From: DATHWB01 sp035544575
GTDB lineage: Bacteria; Actinomycetota; Acidimicrobiia; Spongiisociales; ZC4RG35
Reading direction: 5' to 3'
NCBI GenBank assembly: GCA_035544575.1
Contig: DATKEC010000132.1
Span: 1-64,000 of the forward strand
Length of the DNA: 64,000 nucleotides
The translations under genes and the position numbers were made by a program. Shown here piece by piece: positions 41,801-49,928 of this stretch. Position 1 is the stretch's first letter. Every line of letters starts with the position of its first letter. The notes beneath the pieces are model-generated. The model worked only from the letters and a program-made list of their open reading frames with translations. It was not told where the DNA came from and ran no database searches.

Positions 41801-42855
41801 CCTTCGCCATCGCCGCCGTCGGCACGGGTGGACATGTCTTCCCCGGACTGGCGGTGGGAGAGGCGCTGGTGGCTGCGGGGGTCGCTCGTGCCGATGTCCT
41901 CTTCGTCGGCGGGGACCGGCTCGAGGCGACCGTCTATCCCGCCGCAGGGTTCCCGTTCCTGCGTGTCCCGCTGCAGGGGCTCGTCCGTGGTCTGTCACCG
42001 TCGAATCTGCGGATCCCGTTCGCTCTCGTCTCGGCGATCGTCACCATGCGTCGTGCCTTTCGGGGGCGAAGGGTTCGTACCGTGCTCGGCCTGGGAGGGT
42101 ATGTGACGGTGCCCGCGGCCATCGCCGCGAGGCTCGCCGGAGCCACCGTGATGGTCTCTGAGCAGAACGCCCACGCCGGGTTGGGCAACCGGGTGGCCGG
42201 GCGGCTCGCTCGACGTCGCTTCGGGGCGTTCCCGACCACAGTGGGTCTCGACGCCGAGTGGGTCGGCAACCCGGTGCGGGATGCGATCGCCAGCTTCGAC
42301 CGGGCCGCCCTCCGTTCAGAGGCGTTGGCTCGCTACGGGCTGACCGCCGACCGTCCGGTGGTCGGGATCTTCGGCGGGAGCCTCGGAGCAGGGGTGCTCA
42401 ACCGGGTGGCACCCGACGTCGCGGCCATCGGCGGAGTCCAGATCGTCCACCTGGCGGGTGAGATCCATGCCGGGGCATTGGAGGCGTCGGCCACCGATGA
42501 CTGGCACATCGTCGGATTCGAAGACCGGATGGACCTGTTCTATGCCGCCGCCGACCTGGTCCTCGCCCGCGCCGGTGGGGCGGTCGCCGAACTCTCCGCC
42601 ACCGCCACCCCGGCTGTGCTCGTCCCAGGCGGCTTCGGCAGCGCGGGGCATCAGGCAGCCAACGCCGCGTTCCTGGCTGAAACCGGCTCGGCCGTGGTGG
42701 TCGCTGAAAGCGAGGCGCACACGGTGGCGGGGGTGATCGCCGGGATCGTGTCGGATGCGGGCCGGCTGGATGCGATGCGAGCGAGCGCCGCACCGCTGGC
42801 CCGTCCCCGGGCTGCCCACGACATCGCCGCTGCGATGATGTCTGCCCATGGCTGA
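41797..42855 (+). CDS. murG: Lipid II synthase MurG (GT28)
   Basis: A 352-residue peripheral glycosyltransferase adding GlcNAc to lipid I. The N-terminal glycine loop GTGGHVFPGLAVGEAL, the second loop VLGLGGYVTVPA, SEQNAHAGLGNR and the C-terminal FGGSLGA and ARAGGAVAEL segments are typical. The GTG start at 41797 overlaps ftsW by 4 nt; it overlaps murC by 8 nt. Confidence 0.94.
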   Translation: MTFAIAAVGTGGHVFPGLAVGEALVAAGVARADVLFVGGDRLEATVYPAAGFPFLRVPLQGLVRGLSPSNLRIPFALVSAIVTMRRAFRGRRVRTVLGLGGYVTVPAAIAARLAGATVMVSEQNAHAGLGNRVAGRLARRRFGAFPTTVGLDAEWVGNPVRDAIASFDRAALRSEALARYGLTADRPVVGIFGGSLGAGVLNRVAPDVAAIGGVQIVHLAGEIHAGALEASATDDWHIVGFEDRMDLFYAAADLVLARAGGAVAELSATATPAVLVPGGFGSAGHQAANAAFLAETGSAVVVAESEAHTVAGVIAGIVSDAGRLDAMRASAAPLARPRAAHDIAAAMMSAHG

Positions 42856-44221
42856 CGGTCCCGCCCTCTCCGATCTCGAGCGGATCCACATCGTCGGCAT
42901 CGGTGGCGCCGGCATGTCGGCTCTCGCCCGCTGGCTGTCGGGCCGGGGCCACCGCGTGACCGGCTCGGATGCGAAGCCGTCCGCAGTGTTGACGGTGTTG
43001 TCGGCCGAAGGGATGCAGACCTGGTCCGGTCACGAGCCGGGCCGCGTCACGGATGTCGATCTGGTGGTCGCCTCCTCGGCGGTGCCGGTCGACGATCCAG
43101 AGCTGGTGATGGCGCGGGAGCGGGGGATCCCGGTGTGGGCCCGCCCGGACCTGCTGGCATCGGTCACCGCTTCGCTCCCGACGATCGGCGCCACCGGCAC
43201 CCACGGCAAGACCTCCACGACGGCGATGATGGTGGCGGGCGCCCGGGGAGCGGGTCTCGATCCTTCCTTCGTGGTGGGAGGCGACCTCACCGATCTCGGC
43301 ACGAACGCCGCCGCTGGGTCCGACGACCTCCTGATCCTCGAAGTCGACGAGGCGTTCGGCACCTTCGAGCACGTCAGGTTGCAGGGTCTGGTGGTCACGA
43401 ACATCGAAGCCGACCACCTCGACCACTTCGGGACGCTGGCCGGTGTCGAAGCGGCCTTCGAACGGGTGGGTCGCGGTGTCGACGGCGTGGTGCTGGCGTG
43501 TGTGGACGACCCCGGTGGCCGCCGGTTCGCGGCGGCGGTGGGGGCGGTCGGATACGGGACCTCTGCAGATGCCACGTGGCGCGTCAGGGACCTCGACGCC
43601 GACGCCACCGGGTCCCGATTCCGGCTCGCCGGCCCGGCCGGCACATGGGAGGTGGCGCTCTCCCGTCCGGGAGTCCACATGGCTCGCAATGCCGCCGGAG
43701 CGCTGGCTCTTCTGCATGCTCGCGGCGTCGACCTCACCGCGGCTGCCGCCGCACTGGCCACGTTTCGGGGCGTGGGACGGCGATGGGACGTGCGGGGAAC
43801 GGTGGGTGGCGTCACCGTCGTCGACGACTACGCCCACCACCCGACGGAGGTGGAGGCGACACTCGCCGCCGCCCGCCAATCGGACCGAAGACTCGTCGCC
43901 GTCTTTCAGCCTCACCTGTACTCCCGCACCAGCGTGCATGCCGCCGCTTTCGGTGCCGCCCTCGCCGAGGCTGCGGTCGTCGTCGTCTTGGACGTGTACG
44001 GGGCGAGGGAGCAGCCCATCGCCGGAGTCGACGGCCGGCTGGTGAGCGACGCCGCCCGGGCGGCGGGTGCCCCGATCGTCGTCGATGTGGCGGATCGGTC
44101 CGAGGCGGCCACCGTTGTCTCGGAACTCGTCCGGGCCGGTGACCTGGTGGTGTGCATGGGCGCCGGCGACATCGGCGAGCTCGGCGACGAACTGGTGCGT
44201 CGGTGGGGAGGTGGGACATGA
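42848..44221 (+). CDS. murC: UDP-MurNAc:L-alanine ligase MurC
   Basis: A 457-residue Mur ligase adding the first stem residue. The N-terminal IHIVGIGGAGMSALAR, the ATP loop GTHGKTS at 117-123 (with the MurC-specific His), EVDEAFGTF and DDYAHHPTEV are present. The ATG start at 42848 overlaps murG by 8 nt and its stop overlaps murB by 4 nt. Its length is typical. Confidence 0.95.
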   Translation: MADGPALSDLERIHIVGIGGAGMSALARWLSGRGHRVTGSDAKPSAVLTVLSAEGMQTWSGHEPGRVTDVDLVVASSAVPVDDPELVMARERGIPVWARPDLLASVTASLPTIGATGTHGKTSTTAMMVAGARGAGLDPSFVVGGDLTDLGTNAAAGSDDLLILEVDEAFGTFEHVRLQGLVVTNIEADHLDHFGTLAGVEAAFERVGRGVDGVVLACVDDPGGRRFAAAVGAVGYGTSADATWRVRDLDADATGSRFRLAGPAGTWEVALSRPGVHMARNAAGALALLHARGVDLTAAAAALATFRGVGRRWDVRGTVGGVTVVDDYAHHPTEVEATLAAARQSDRRLVAVFQPHLYSRTSVHAAAFGAALAEAAVVVVLDVYGAREQPIAGVDGRLVSDAARAAGAPIVVDVADRSEAATVVSELVRAGDLVVCMGAGDIGELGDELVRRWGGGT

Positions 44222-45105
44222 CAGCCCTCGATCGCCTCGCAGTGGTGCGCCGCGATGTGCCGCTGGGTCCACTGACGACCTACAAGCTGGGCGGGCCGGC
44301 GTCCTTCTACGCCGAGGTCCAGAGCCGGGCCGAGCTCGATCAGGTGCTCGAGGCGTGGCGGTCGACCGACCTGCCGCTGTTGGTGTTGGGACGCGGCAGC
44401 AACCTGGTGGTCGCCGATGACGGGATCGACGCACTCGTCCTACGGTTGGCGGGCACGTTCGGACTCGTCATGCACGAGCCGGATGCGGTGTGGGCCGGGG
44501 CGGCGGTGCGTCTGCCGCAATTGGCCCGGGCCGCGGTGGGCGAGGGGCGCCTCGGACTCGAGTTCTACGTCGGCATCCCCGGCAGCGTCGGCGGGGCGGT
44601 GCGTCAGAACGCCGGCGGCCATGGGAGGGAGACCCGCGACGTCCTGGTGACGGCGACGGTGCTCGATGGGCGCGAAGGCAGTGTGACGTCGCGCACGGGC
44701 GTCGACCTCGAGCTCTCCTACCGCCACTCGTCGCTCACTCCGAACGAGGTGGTGACCGACGCCCGGTTCCGCTTCGAAAAGGGTGATCCCTCCGAAGGTG
44801 AGGCCCGGATGCGCGAGATCACCCGGTGGCGCAAGGAGTATCAGCCGGGTGGCACGCTCAACGCCGGCAGCGTGTTCAAGAATCCCGCCGACGACAGCGC
44901 AGGACGCATCATCGATTCGCTCGGTCTGAAGGGGATGGCGGTGGGTGACGTCTCGGTGAGCGACAAACATGCCAACTTCTTCGTGGCGGGACCGAACGCC
45001 ACCGCGTCGGACCTGTATCGCCTCGTCGCCGAGGTGCGGGCGATCGTTGCGGACCGCACGGGTGTGGAACTGGAGACCGAGATCCAGTTCGAAGGTTTCG
45101 CCTGA
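44218..45105 (+). CDS. murB: UDP-N-acetylenolpyruvoylglucosamine reductase MurB
   Basis: A 295-residue FAD enzyme that reduces UDP-GlcNAc-enolpyruvate to UDP-MurNAc. The type I MurB pattern is seen in LTTYKLGGPASFYAE, LGRGSNLVVADDG, GIPGSVGGAVRQNAGGHG, SYRHSS, the proton donor Ser in NAGSVFKNP, and the C-terminal Glu in ELETEIQFEG. The ATG start at 44218 overlaps murC; the stop shares one base with the ftsQ start. Confidence 0.95.
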   Translation: MTALDRLAVVRRDVPLGPLTTYKLGGPASFYAEVQSRAELDQVLEAWRSTDLPLLVLGRGSNLVVADDGIDALVLRLAGTFGLVMHEPDAVWAGAAVRLPQLARAAVGEGRLGLEFYVGIPGSVGGAVRQNAGGHGRETRDVLVTATVLDGREGSVTSRTGVDLELSYRHSSLTPNEVVTDARFRFEKGDPSEGEARMREITRWRKEYQPGGTLNAGSVFKNPADDSAGRIIDSLGLKGMAVGDVSVSDKHANFFVAGPNATASDLYRLVAEVRAIVADRTGVELETEIQFEGFA

Positions 45106-45833
45106 TGGATCCGAGACTGGCCGCCCGGCGGCGCACCGTCGCCGAGACCAGGGTCCGCGCCGGGATCCGCCGCTTGCTGCTGATCGTCGTCATGGTCGGC
45201 GTCGGGGCGGCGACGCTGGCCGTACTTCGCTCTCCCGTGTTCGCGCTGGAGCGGATCGAGGTGGCGGGGAAGTCTCAGACGGACCCGGTGGCGATGCTGG
45301 GGGCGGCCGGGGTCGTCGAGGGAGTGCCGCTCATCGAGATCGACCTGGAGGCCGCTGAGGAGGCGCTGATGGCCGATCCGCGAGTTGTCACGGCCGATGT
45401 CGGCCGGCAATGGCCAACCGGGCTCGAGGTGAACGTGACTGAACGCTTCGGAGTGGCCTGGGTGGATCGCGGTGCCGGCTGGGAGCACCTCGCCCCCGAC
45501 GGCGTCATGATCGAACTCGGCGACCCCGGCCCGGTGGCGCCTCGCATCAGGTCCGAGGCCGCCAGCGGGCGATCACTGGACGCGGCTCTGCGCTTCGTTG
45601 CGGCGCTGCCCGAGCCGCTGCGAGCGGGGCTCGTGATCGACGCCCGCAGCGACGAGCTGAGCGCGACGTGGCAGGGAATGGTCATCAGACTGGGCCGTCC
45701 GACGGACATGGAGGCGAAGGCGCGGTCGCTGGAGGCGGTGCTCGCCGGTCAACCCGAACCGGGCTCTGAGATCACTCTGATTGCCCCCGATCGTCCGGCG
45801 GTGCTCCCTCCAGCCGGCGAACCGGAGGAGTGA
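45105..45833 (+). CDS. ftsQ: FtsQ/DivIB cell division protein
   Basis: A 242-residue bitopic protein: basic N-terminus, a membrane helix at about 23-41 (LLLIVVMVGVGAATLAVL), then a POTRA domain (VFALERIEVAGKSQTDPVAM) and a beta domain containing WPTGLEVNVTERFGVAWV. It links FtsL/FtsB to the septal synthase. The shared-base TGATG junction with murB indicates coupling. The C-terminus is short and Pro/Glu-rich. Confidence 0.88.
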   Translation: MDPRLAARRRTVAETRVRAGIRRLLLIVVMVGVGAATLAVLRSPVFALERIEVAGKSQTDPVAMLGAAGVVEGVPLIEIDLEAAEEALMADPRVVTADVGRQWPTGLEVNVTERFGVAWVDRGAGWEHLAPDGVMIELGDPGPVAPRIRSEAASGRSLDAALRFVAALPEPLRAGLVIDARSDELSATWQGMVIRLGRPTDMEAKARSLEAVLAGQPEPGSEITLIAPDRPAVLPPAGEPEE

Positions 45834-45884
45834 CGGTCATGTTGCTCGTCACTCTCAACCTCTAGTCGAACCTTATGGCCATGG

Positions 45885-45959
45885 GGTTTACGTAGCCCGA
45901 ATCGATGTGTAAACCTTCGGTTGACCCTTTCGGTTACGGCCGAAGACAACCCGTGAGGA
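45885..45959 (+). promoter_or_regulatory. ftsZ leader: inverted repeat, possible promoter, ribosome-binding site
   Basis: The 132-bp ftsQ-ftsZ gap has a 7-bp inverted repeat GGTTTAC (45885-45891) / GTAAACC (45909-45915), a -35-like TTGACC at 45921-45926 with only a poor -10 behind it, and the ribosome-binding site GAGGA (45955-45959) 6 nt before the ftsZ ATG. It is the only gap over 100 bp inside the cluster after rsmH, so an internal ftsZ promoter is likely. Confidence 0.45.
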
Positions 45960-45965
45960 TTCAAC

Positions 45966-47012
45966 ATGAGCAAGGCAGCAAGCGGCGGATATTTGGCCGT
46001 CATCAAAGTCGTTGGAGTGGGTGGTGGCGGTGTCAATGCCATCAACCGCATGATCGACGCCGGCGTGCGCGGCGTGGAGTTCATCGCGTTGAACACCGAC
46101 GCCCAGGCACTCCTGATGTCGGATGCGGACGTCAAGCTCGACATCGGTCGGGACATCACCCGCGGACTCGGCGCGGGCGCCAACCCCGAAGTCGGCAAGG
46201 CGGCCGCCGAAGCACACCGAGCCGAACTCGAAGACGTCCTCAAAGGTGCAGACATGGTCTTCATCACCGCCGGCGAAGGCGGCGGCACCGGCACCGGCGG
46301 CGCCCCGATCGTGGCCGAGGTGGCCAAGTCGCTGGGAGCGCTGACGGTGGGTGTCGTCACCCGCCCCTTCGGCTTCGAGGGCCGGCGGCGGGCGTTGCAC
46401 GCCGAAGAGGGAATCCAGGCATTGCGCGAGGCGGTCGACACGCTCATCGTCATCCCCAACGATCGTTTGCTCGAAGTGGGTGACCCGAAGGCGCCGATGA
46501 CCGAGACGTTCCGCATCGCAGACGAGATCCTCACCAACGGCGTGTCGGGCATCACCGACCTCATCACCACTCCCGGTCTCATCAACGTCGACTTCGCCGA
46601 CGTCAAGGCGGTGATGTCCGATGCCGGAACTGCGGTGATGGGAATCGGCCGGGCGTCCGGTGACGAGCGAGCCCAGCAGGCTGCCAACCGGGCGATCTCC
46701 TCGCCGCTGCTCGAGACGTCGATGGAAGGCGCCCGTGGTGTGCTGCTCTCGGTGGCCGGACCGAACAACATGACGCTGCTCGAGGCAACCACCGCCGCCA
46801 ACGTCGTGGCCAGTCACGCCGACGATGACGCCGAGGTGATCTTCGGCGCACTCGTCGACGACGATCTCGGCGACGAGATGCGGGTGACGGTGATCGCCGC
46901 CGGGTTCGACCGGGCCGGCGGTCGCCGCACGTCGCGGCGTCCCGTGACCGCAGTCAGGCCGAGCGGCGCCGATGACGACGACCTCGAGATCCCGAGTTTC
47001 GTGAAGGGATGA
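45966..47012 (+). CDS. ftsZ: Cell division GTPase FtsZ
   Basis: A 348-residue tubulin homologue that forms the Z-ring. The GTP loop GGGTGTG is at 105-111, the N-terminal VVGVGGGGVNAINRMI and the synergy-loop segment INVDFADVKAVM are intact. The linker after the GTPase core is only about 20 residues and leads to the conserved C-terminal peptide DDDLEIPSFVKG, the binding site for SepF and other partners. No ftsA is present; SepF, encoded 1.2 kb downstream, should be the membrane anchor. Its stop overlaps pgeF by 4 nt. Confidence 0.97.
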   Translation: MSKAASGGYLAVIKVVGVGGGGVNAINRMIDAGVRGVEFIALNTDAQALLMSDADVKLDIGRDITRGLGAGANPEVGKAAAEAHRAELEDVLKGADMVFITAGEGGGTGTGGAPIVAEVAKSLGALTVGVVTRPFGFEGRRRALHAEEGIQALREAVDTLIVIPNDRLLEVGDPKAPMTETFRIADEILTNGVSGITDLITTPGLINVDFADVKAVMSDAGTAVMGIGRASGDERAQQAANRAISSPLLETSMEGARGVLLSVAGPNNMTLLEATTAANVVASHADDDAEVIFGALVDDDLGDEMRVTVIAAGFDRAGGRRTSRRPVTAVRPSGADDDDLEIPSFVKG

Positions 47013-47599
47013 TCGCCCCCCGCCCCGGCGTCGTCTTCACGACGGCCGCCGACGGTGACATGCGCGGCGACCACAGCCGTCGGTACGGCCTCGGTGCACC
47101 AGACGACTGGGCCACCGTGCGACAGGTGCACGGCGCCGACATCGTGGAGGTGGCCGGCCCCGGTGACCAGGGCGCTGCCGACGGCCTCACGACGCGCCGC
47201 GCCGGTCTCGCTCTGGCAGTCTTCACCGCCGACTGCCTCGGAGTCGTGCTGCACGGCCCATCTCAAGTGACCGTCGTTCACGCCGGATGGCGAGGTCTCG
47301 CCGGCGGCGTCGTGGAGCGGGCGGTGGCGTCGATGGACGTCGTCGAATCTGCGGTGATCGGCCCGCACATCCGGTCGTGCTGCTTCGAGGTCGGTCCGGA
47401 AGTGGCGGCGCGGTTCGCCGAACACACGGCCCAGACCACCTGGGGGACCACCTCTGTCGATATGGCGGCGGCCGTTGCAGCCCGTCTCCCCGTCTCCCCG
47501 GACGTTGTCGACCTTTGCACTCGCTGCGGGAGCGACACCTTTTCGCACCGGAGAGACGCCACCGCCTTCCGTCTGGCGGCGGTCGGGTGGATCCCATGA
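47009..47599 (+). CDS. pgeF: PgeF/YfiH multicopper-oxidase-like protein (DUF152)
   Basis: A 196-residue protein of the YfiH/PgeF family, reported to remove wrongly incorporated L-Ser from peptidoglycan precursors, and earlier called polyphenol oxidase. Metal-site motifs are present: RQVHG, FTADCLG, VVHAGWRG and SCCFEVG, with the C-terminal FSHRRD. It is about 40 residues shorter than most members because the N-terminal region is abbreviated. The start ATG 47009 overlaps the ftsZ stop. Confidence 0.9.
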   Translation: MIAPRPGVVFTTAADGDMRGDHSRRYGLGAPDDWATVRQVHGADIVEVAGPGDQGAADGLTTRRAGLALAVFTADCLGVVLHGPSQVTVVHAGWRGLAGGVVERAVASMDVVESAVIGPHIRSCCFEVGPEVAARFAEHTAQTTWGTTSVDMAAAVAARLPVSPDVVDLCTRCGSDTFSHRRDATAFRLAAVGWIP

Positions 47600-48243
47600 G
47601 CCTCCAGGCGGTCGAACACCGGATCGGCGAGGCCTGTGTCCGCGCCGGTCGTGACCGCTCCGACGTCACGCTGGTGGCGGTGGCGAAGGGCCAGTCGGTC
47701 GAGACCATCCGCGCGCTCTACGACCAGGGGCATCGCGACTTTGGCGAGAACCGCGCCCAGGAGTTGCGGGACAAGGTCGACGAGCTTCCGGCGGACATCC
47801 GCTGGCACTTCGTCGGCCCGCTCCAGTCCAACAAGGTGCGGGTGGTCAGGCCGGCCGTCTTCGTGCTGCACTCGATGGATCGCGAGTCGCTCGCAGTGGC
47901 GTGGCTCAAAGGCCCGGGCCATCCGCCGCCCGTCTACCTCCAGGTGAACATCGGCGCCGAGGAACAGAAGTCGGGCGTGAGTCGGGGCGACGCCCCCCGG
48001 TTCTGTGGCCGCCTGGTGTCGCTGGGGATCGACGTGGTCGGCCTGATGGCGATCCCTCCACTGGCCGAGGACCCCGAAGCCGCCCGGCCGCACTTTTCGT
48101 CCCTCCGCGAACTGCGCGACGAGATCGCGGTCGAACATGGGTCGGTCGTGGGGCTTTCCATGGGCATGACCGACGACTTCGAGGTGGCGATATCCGAAGG
48201 AGCCACGTCGATACGTGTGGGTCGGGCTATCTTTGCCGATTGA
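47596..48243 (+). CDS. YggS-family PLP homeostasis protein
   Basis: A 215-residue single-domain PLP-binding barrel protein. The PLP lysine is Lys31 in LVAVAKGQS; other landmarks are GHRDFGENRAQEL, WHFVGPLQSNK, VYLQVNIG, GLMAIPPL, LSMGMTDDFEVAI and the final SIRVGRAIF. These proteins balance PLP levels and have no known catalysis. It is coupled by ATGA to pgeF, and the pgeF-yggS-sepF order is typical after ftsZ in Gram-positive bacteria. Confidence 0.93.
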   Translation: MSLQAVEHRIGEACVRAGRDRSDVTLVAVAKGQSVETIRALYDQGHRDFGENRAQELRDKVDELPADIRWHFVGPLQSNKVRVVRPAVFVLHSMDRESLAVAWLKGPGHPPPVYLQVNIGAEEQKSGVSRGDAPRFCGRLVSLGIDVVGLMAIPPLAEDPEAARPHFSSLRELRDEIAVEHGSVVGLSMGMTDDFEVAISEGATSIRVGRAIFAD

Positions 48244-48255
48244 GGTTCAACATTC

Positions 48256-48780
48256 ATGCCCCAAGATTCACTCTTCAGTAAAGCCCTCGTCTATCTCGGT
48301 CTCGTCGACGAGGATCAGATGGACGGTAACGACTCCGGTTATGTCGACACCGAGCAGCTCGCCAGCGACCGGCGGAACCAGCCCGTGCCGTTGGACGAGG
48401 GCCGCAGAGTCGAGCCCGCCGCCGCGGCCTCACGTACGGTCGCGCCCCGGCGCAACACCGAGCCGTCCATCGCCGGAGTCCGCCAGATCCGGCCCGAGGC
48501 CCAAGCCGACATCCTCGTCATCGACGAGTTCGGCGACGCCAAGATCCTCGCCGACCGGGTGCGGGATCGGATCCCGGTCGTGCTCGACTTCCGCAGGGTC
48601 GACGACGATCTCGCGCGCCGGGTCGTCGATTTCTCGTCGGGCCTCATCTACGCCCTCGACGGCACCATGTCACGGGTCGGCAAAGGCCTGGTCTTGGTGC
48701 TGCCGCCGTCGACGCGGATCGACGCCGACGAGAAGCGCCGACTCTCCTCACTTGGCGCCTACGAGCTCCCGATCGAATGA
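48256..48780 (+). CDS. sepF: Cell division protein SepF
   Basis: A 174-residue SepF. The N-terminal amphipathic helix (SLFSKALVYLGL) is the likely membrane-binding segment, followed by a disordered acidic and Arg-rich linker (20-80) and the globular FtsZ-binding domain at 80-172 (VIDEFGDAKILADRVRDRIP, with FSSGLIYALDGTMSRVGKGL). It tethers FtsZ to the membrane in bacteria without FtsA. It starts 12 nt after yggS and the YggT gene follows within 12 nt. Confidence 0.94.
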   Translation: MPQDSLFSKALVYLGLVDEDQMDGNDSGYVDTEQLASDRRNQPVPLDEGRRVEPAAAASRTVAPRRNTEPSIAGVRQIRPEAQADILVIDEFGDAKILADRVRDRIPVVLDFRRVDDDLARRVVDFSSGLIYALDGTMSRVGKGLVLVLPPSTRIDADEKRRLSSLGAYELPIE

Positions 48781-48792
48781 TCGCCGCTCGGA

Positions 48793-49053
48793 ATGGGTGA
48801 CATCCTCGCCGACATCGTCGGGATATACCGGATCGCCGTCTTCGCCTGGATCATCATGTCCTGGGTGCGGATCTCCTCGACCCATCCGCTCGCCCGACTG
48901 CAATTGTTCCTCGATCGGATCATCTACCCGGCAGTTCTGCCGTTGCGACGCGTGCTTCCGCCGCTGCGGGTGGGCGGGATGATGCTCGACTTGTCTCCGA
49001 TCGTGTTGTTGATCGGACTCACCTTGCTGCAAGGTTTCTTGCGTTCGTTGTGA
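48793..49053 (+). CDS. YggT family membrane protein
   Basis: An 86-residue YggT protein with two membrane helices (about 6-25 and 66-85) flanking a basic loop; the family signature is WIIMSWVRIS and the PAVLPLRRVLPPL segment. It is standard between sepF and divIVA in actinobacteria and Firmicutes. The exact role is unknown, but the position implies a link to division. Confidence 0.9.
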   Translation: MGDILADIVGIYRIAVFAWIIMSWVRISSTHPLARLQLFLDRIIYPAVLPLRRVLPPLRVGGMMLDLSPIVLLIGLTLLQGFLRSL

Positions 49054-49056
49054 TCG

Positions 49057-49085
49057 TTGGTTCTGGTAGGGCCGATCCGTACAAT
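49057..49085 (+). promoter_or_regulatory. Candidate divIVA promoter
   Basis: TTGGTT (49057-49062) and TACAAT (49080-49085) are spaced 17 bp apart, about 30 nt before the divIVA start. It suggests that divIVA is also transcribed on its own. Confidence 0.5.
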
Positions 49086-49116
49086 CTGCCGACGACTTCC
49101 GGGGGAAGAACACAAC

Positions 49117-49860
49117 ATGCCTCTGACACCGATCGATGTACAGCAGAAGACCTTCGGGACTGCCCTGCGTGGCTACGACCTCGACGAGGTCGACGACTTC
49201 CTGGACGACATCGTCACGGCCCTCAAGGATTACGAGCAGCGGCTCCGTGACGCTCAGGAGCGGATTGCCACCCTCGAAATGGAGATGACCGACCGAGGGG
49301 ACGCCGAAGGGGCGATCGCCCGGGCTCTGGTCGCGGCGCAGCGTTCCGCCGACTCGATCATCGCCGACGCCAAGGCCGAAGCGGACAAGATCGTCGGCGA
49401 TGCCCACAACGAGGCATCCGAGATGAGCAGGGCCCGTGACGTCGAGAAGGCCGATGCCGAGGCGGAGATCGGCCGCATCCGCGGCATCGTCGACGACCTG
49501 CGGGTTCGGCTCGGTGAGTTGACGGCGGCAGTGGGCGTTCCCCTCGACCAAGCGGACACCACCATCGCCACGGCGCTGGAAGACCTCGAGGTCGTCGAGT
49601 TCGAGCCGGCAGTCACCGACTTCGAAGAACCCGTCTCCTCCTGGGAGCAGCCGTCGGCGGTGGACGAGCTCGAGGAGTTGAACGACGACTCCGAAGACGA
49701 ATTCGTCGAGTCGGAAGATTCGGGCCAGAGCGTCGACGACAGCGACGACTACGACGACGAGTCAGTCGAAGACTCCGAGGATGATGAGGACTCGTCGGTC
49801 CCCGACTGGGCCTCCACCGACGAAGACGAAACCCCCGTCCGCCCCTGGGAAGTCGGCTAG
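49117..49860 (+). CDS. divIVA: DivIVA/Wag31-like polar growth protein
   Basis: A 247-residue coiled-coil scaffold that marks curved membrane and, in actinobacteria, directs cell-wall growth. The N-terminal lipid-binding domain is clear (PLTPIDVQQKTFGTALRGYD and DEVDDFLDDI), followed by a coiled coil at about 30-140. The last 90 residues are exceptionally acidic and rich in Asp, Glu and Ser, unlike the Gln/Pro linkers of mycobacterial Wag31. ATG 49117 has GGGGGAAG upstream. It is the last gene of the cluster and converges on ileS. Confidence 0.92.
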   Translation: MPLTPIDVQQKTFGTALRGYDLDEVDDFLDDIVTALKDYEQRLRDAQERIATLEMEMTDRGDAEGAIARALVAAQRSADSIIADAKAEADKIVGDAHNEASEMSRARDVEKADAEAEIGRIRGIVDDLRVRLGELTAAVGVPLDQADTTIATALEDLEVVEFEPAVTDFEEPVSSWEQPSAVDELEELNDDSEDEFVESEDSGQSVDDSDDYDDESVEDSEDDEDSSVPDWASTDEDETPVRPWEVG

Positions 49861-49873
49861 GCCCCGTTCTCTG

Positions 49874-49900
49874 TTGCTTCCCGCCGGCCCGCAGGGCCGG
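49874..49900. repeat. Reverse copy of the pre-mraZ repeat motif, with hairpin
   Basis: These 27 nt are the reverse complement of the 3' part of the second pre-mraZ repeat (32926-32952) at 26 of 27 positions. They contain the hairpin GGCCC-GCA-GGGCC and sit between the convergent stops of divIVA and ileS, where they may terminate both transcripts. Confidence 0.65.
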
Positions 49901-49928
49901 ATTGGGGATGGGGTGTTCCTTCCCGCCG

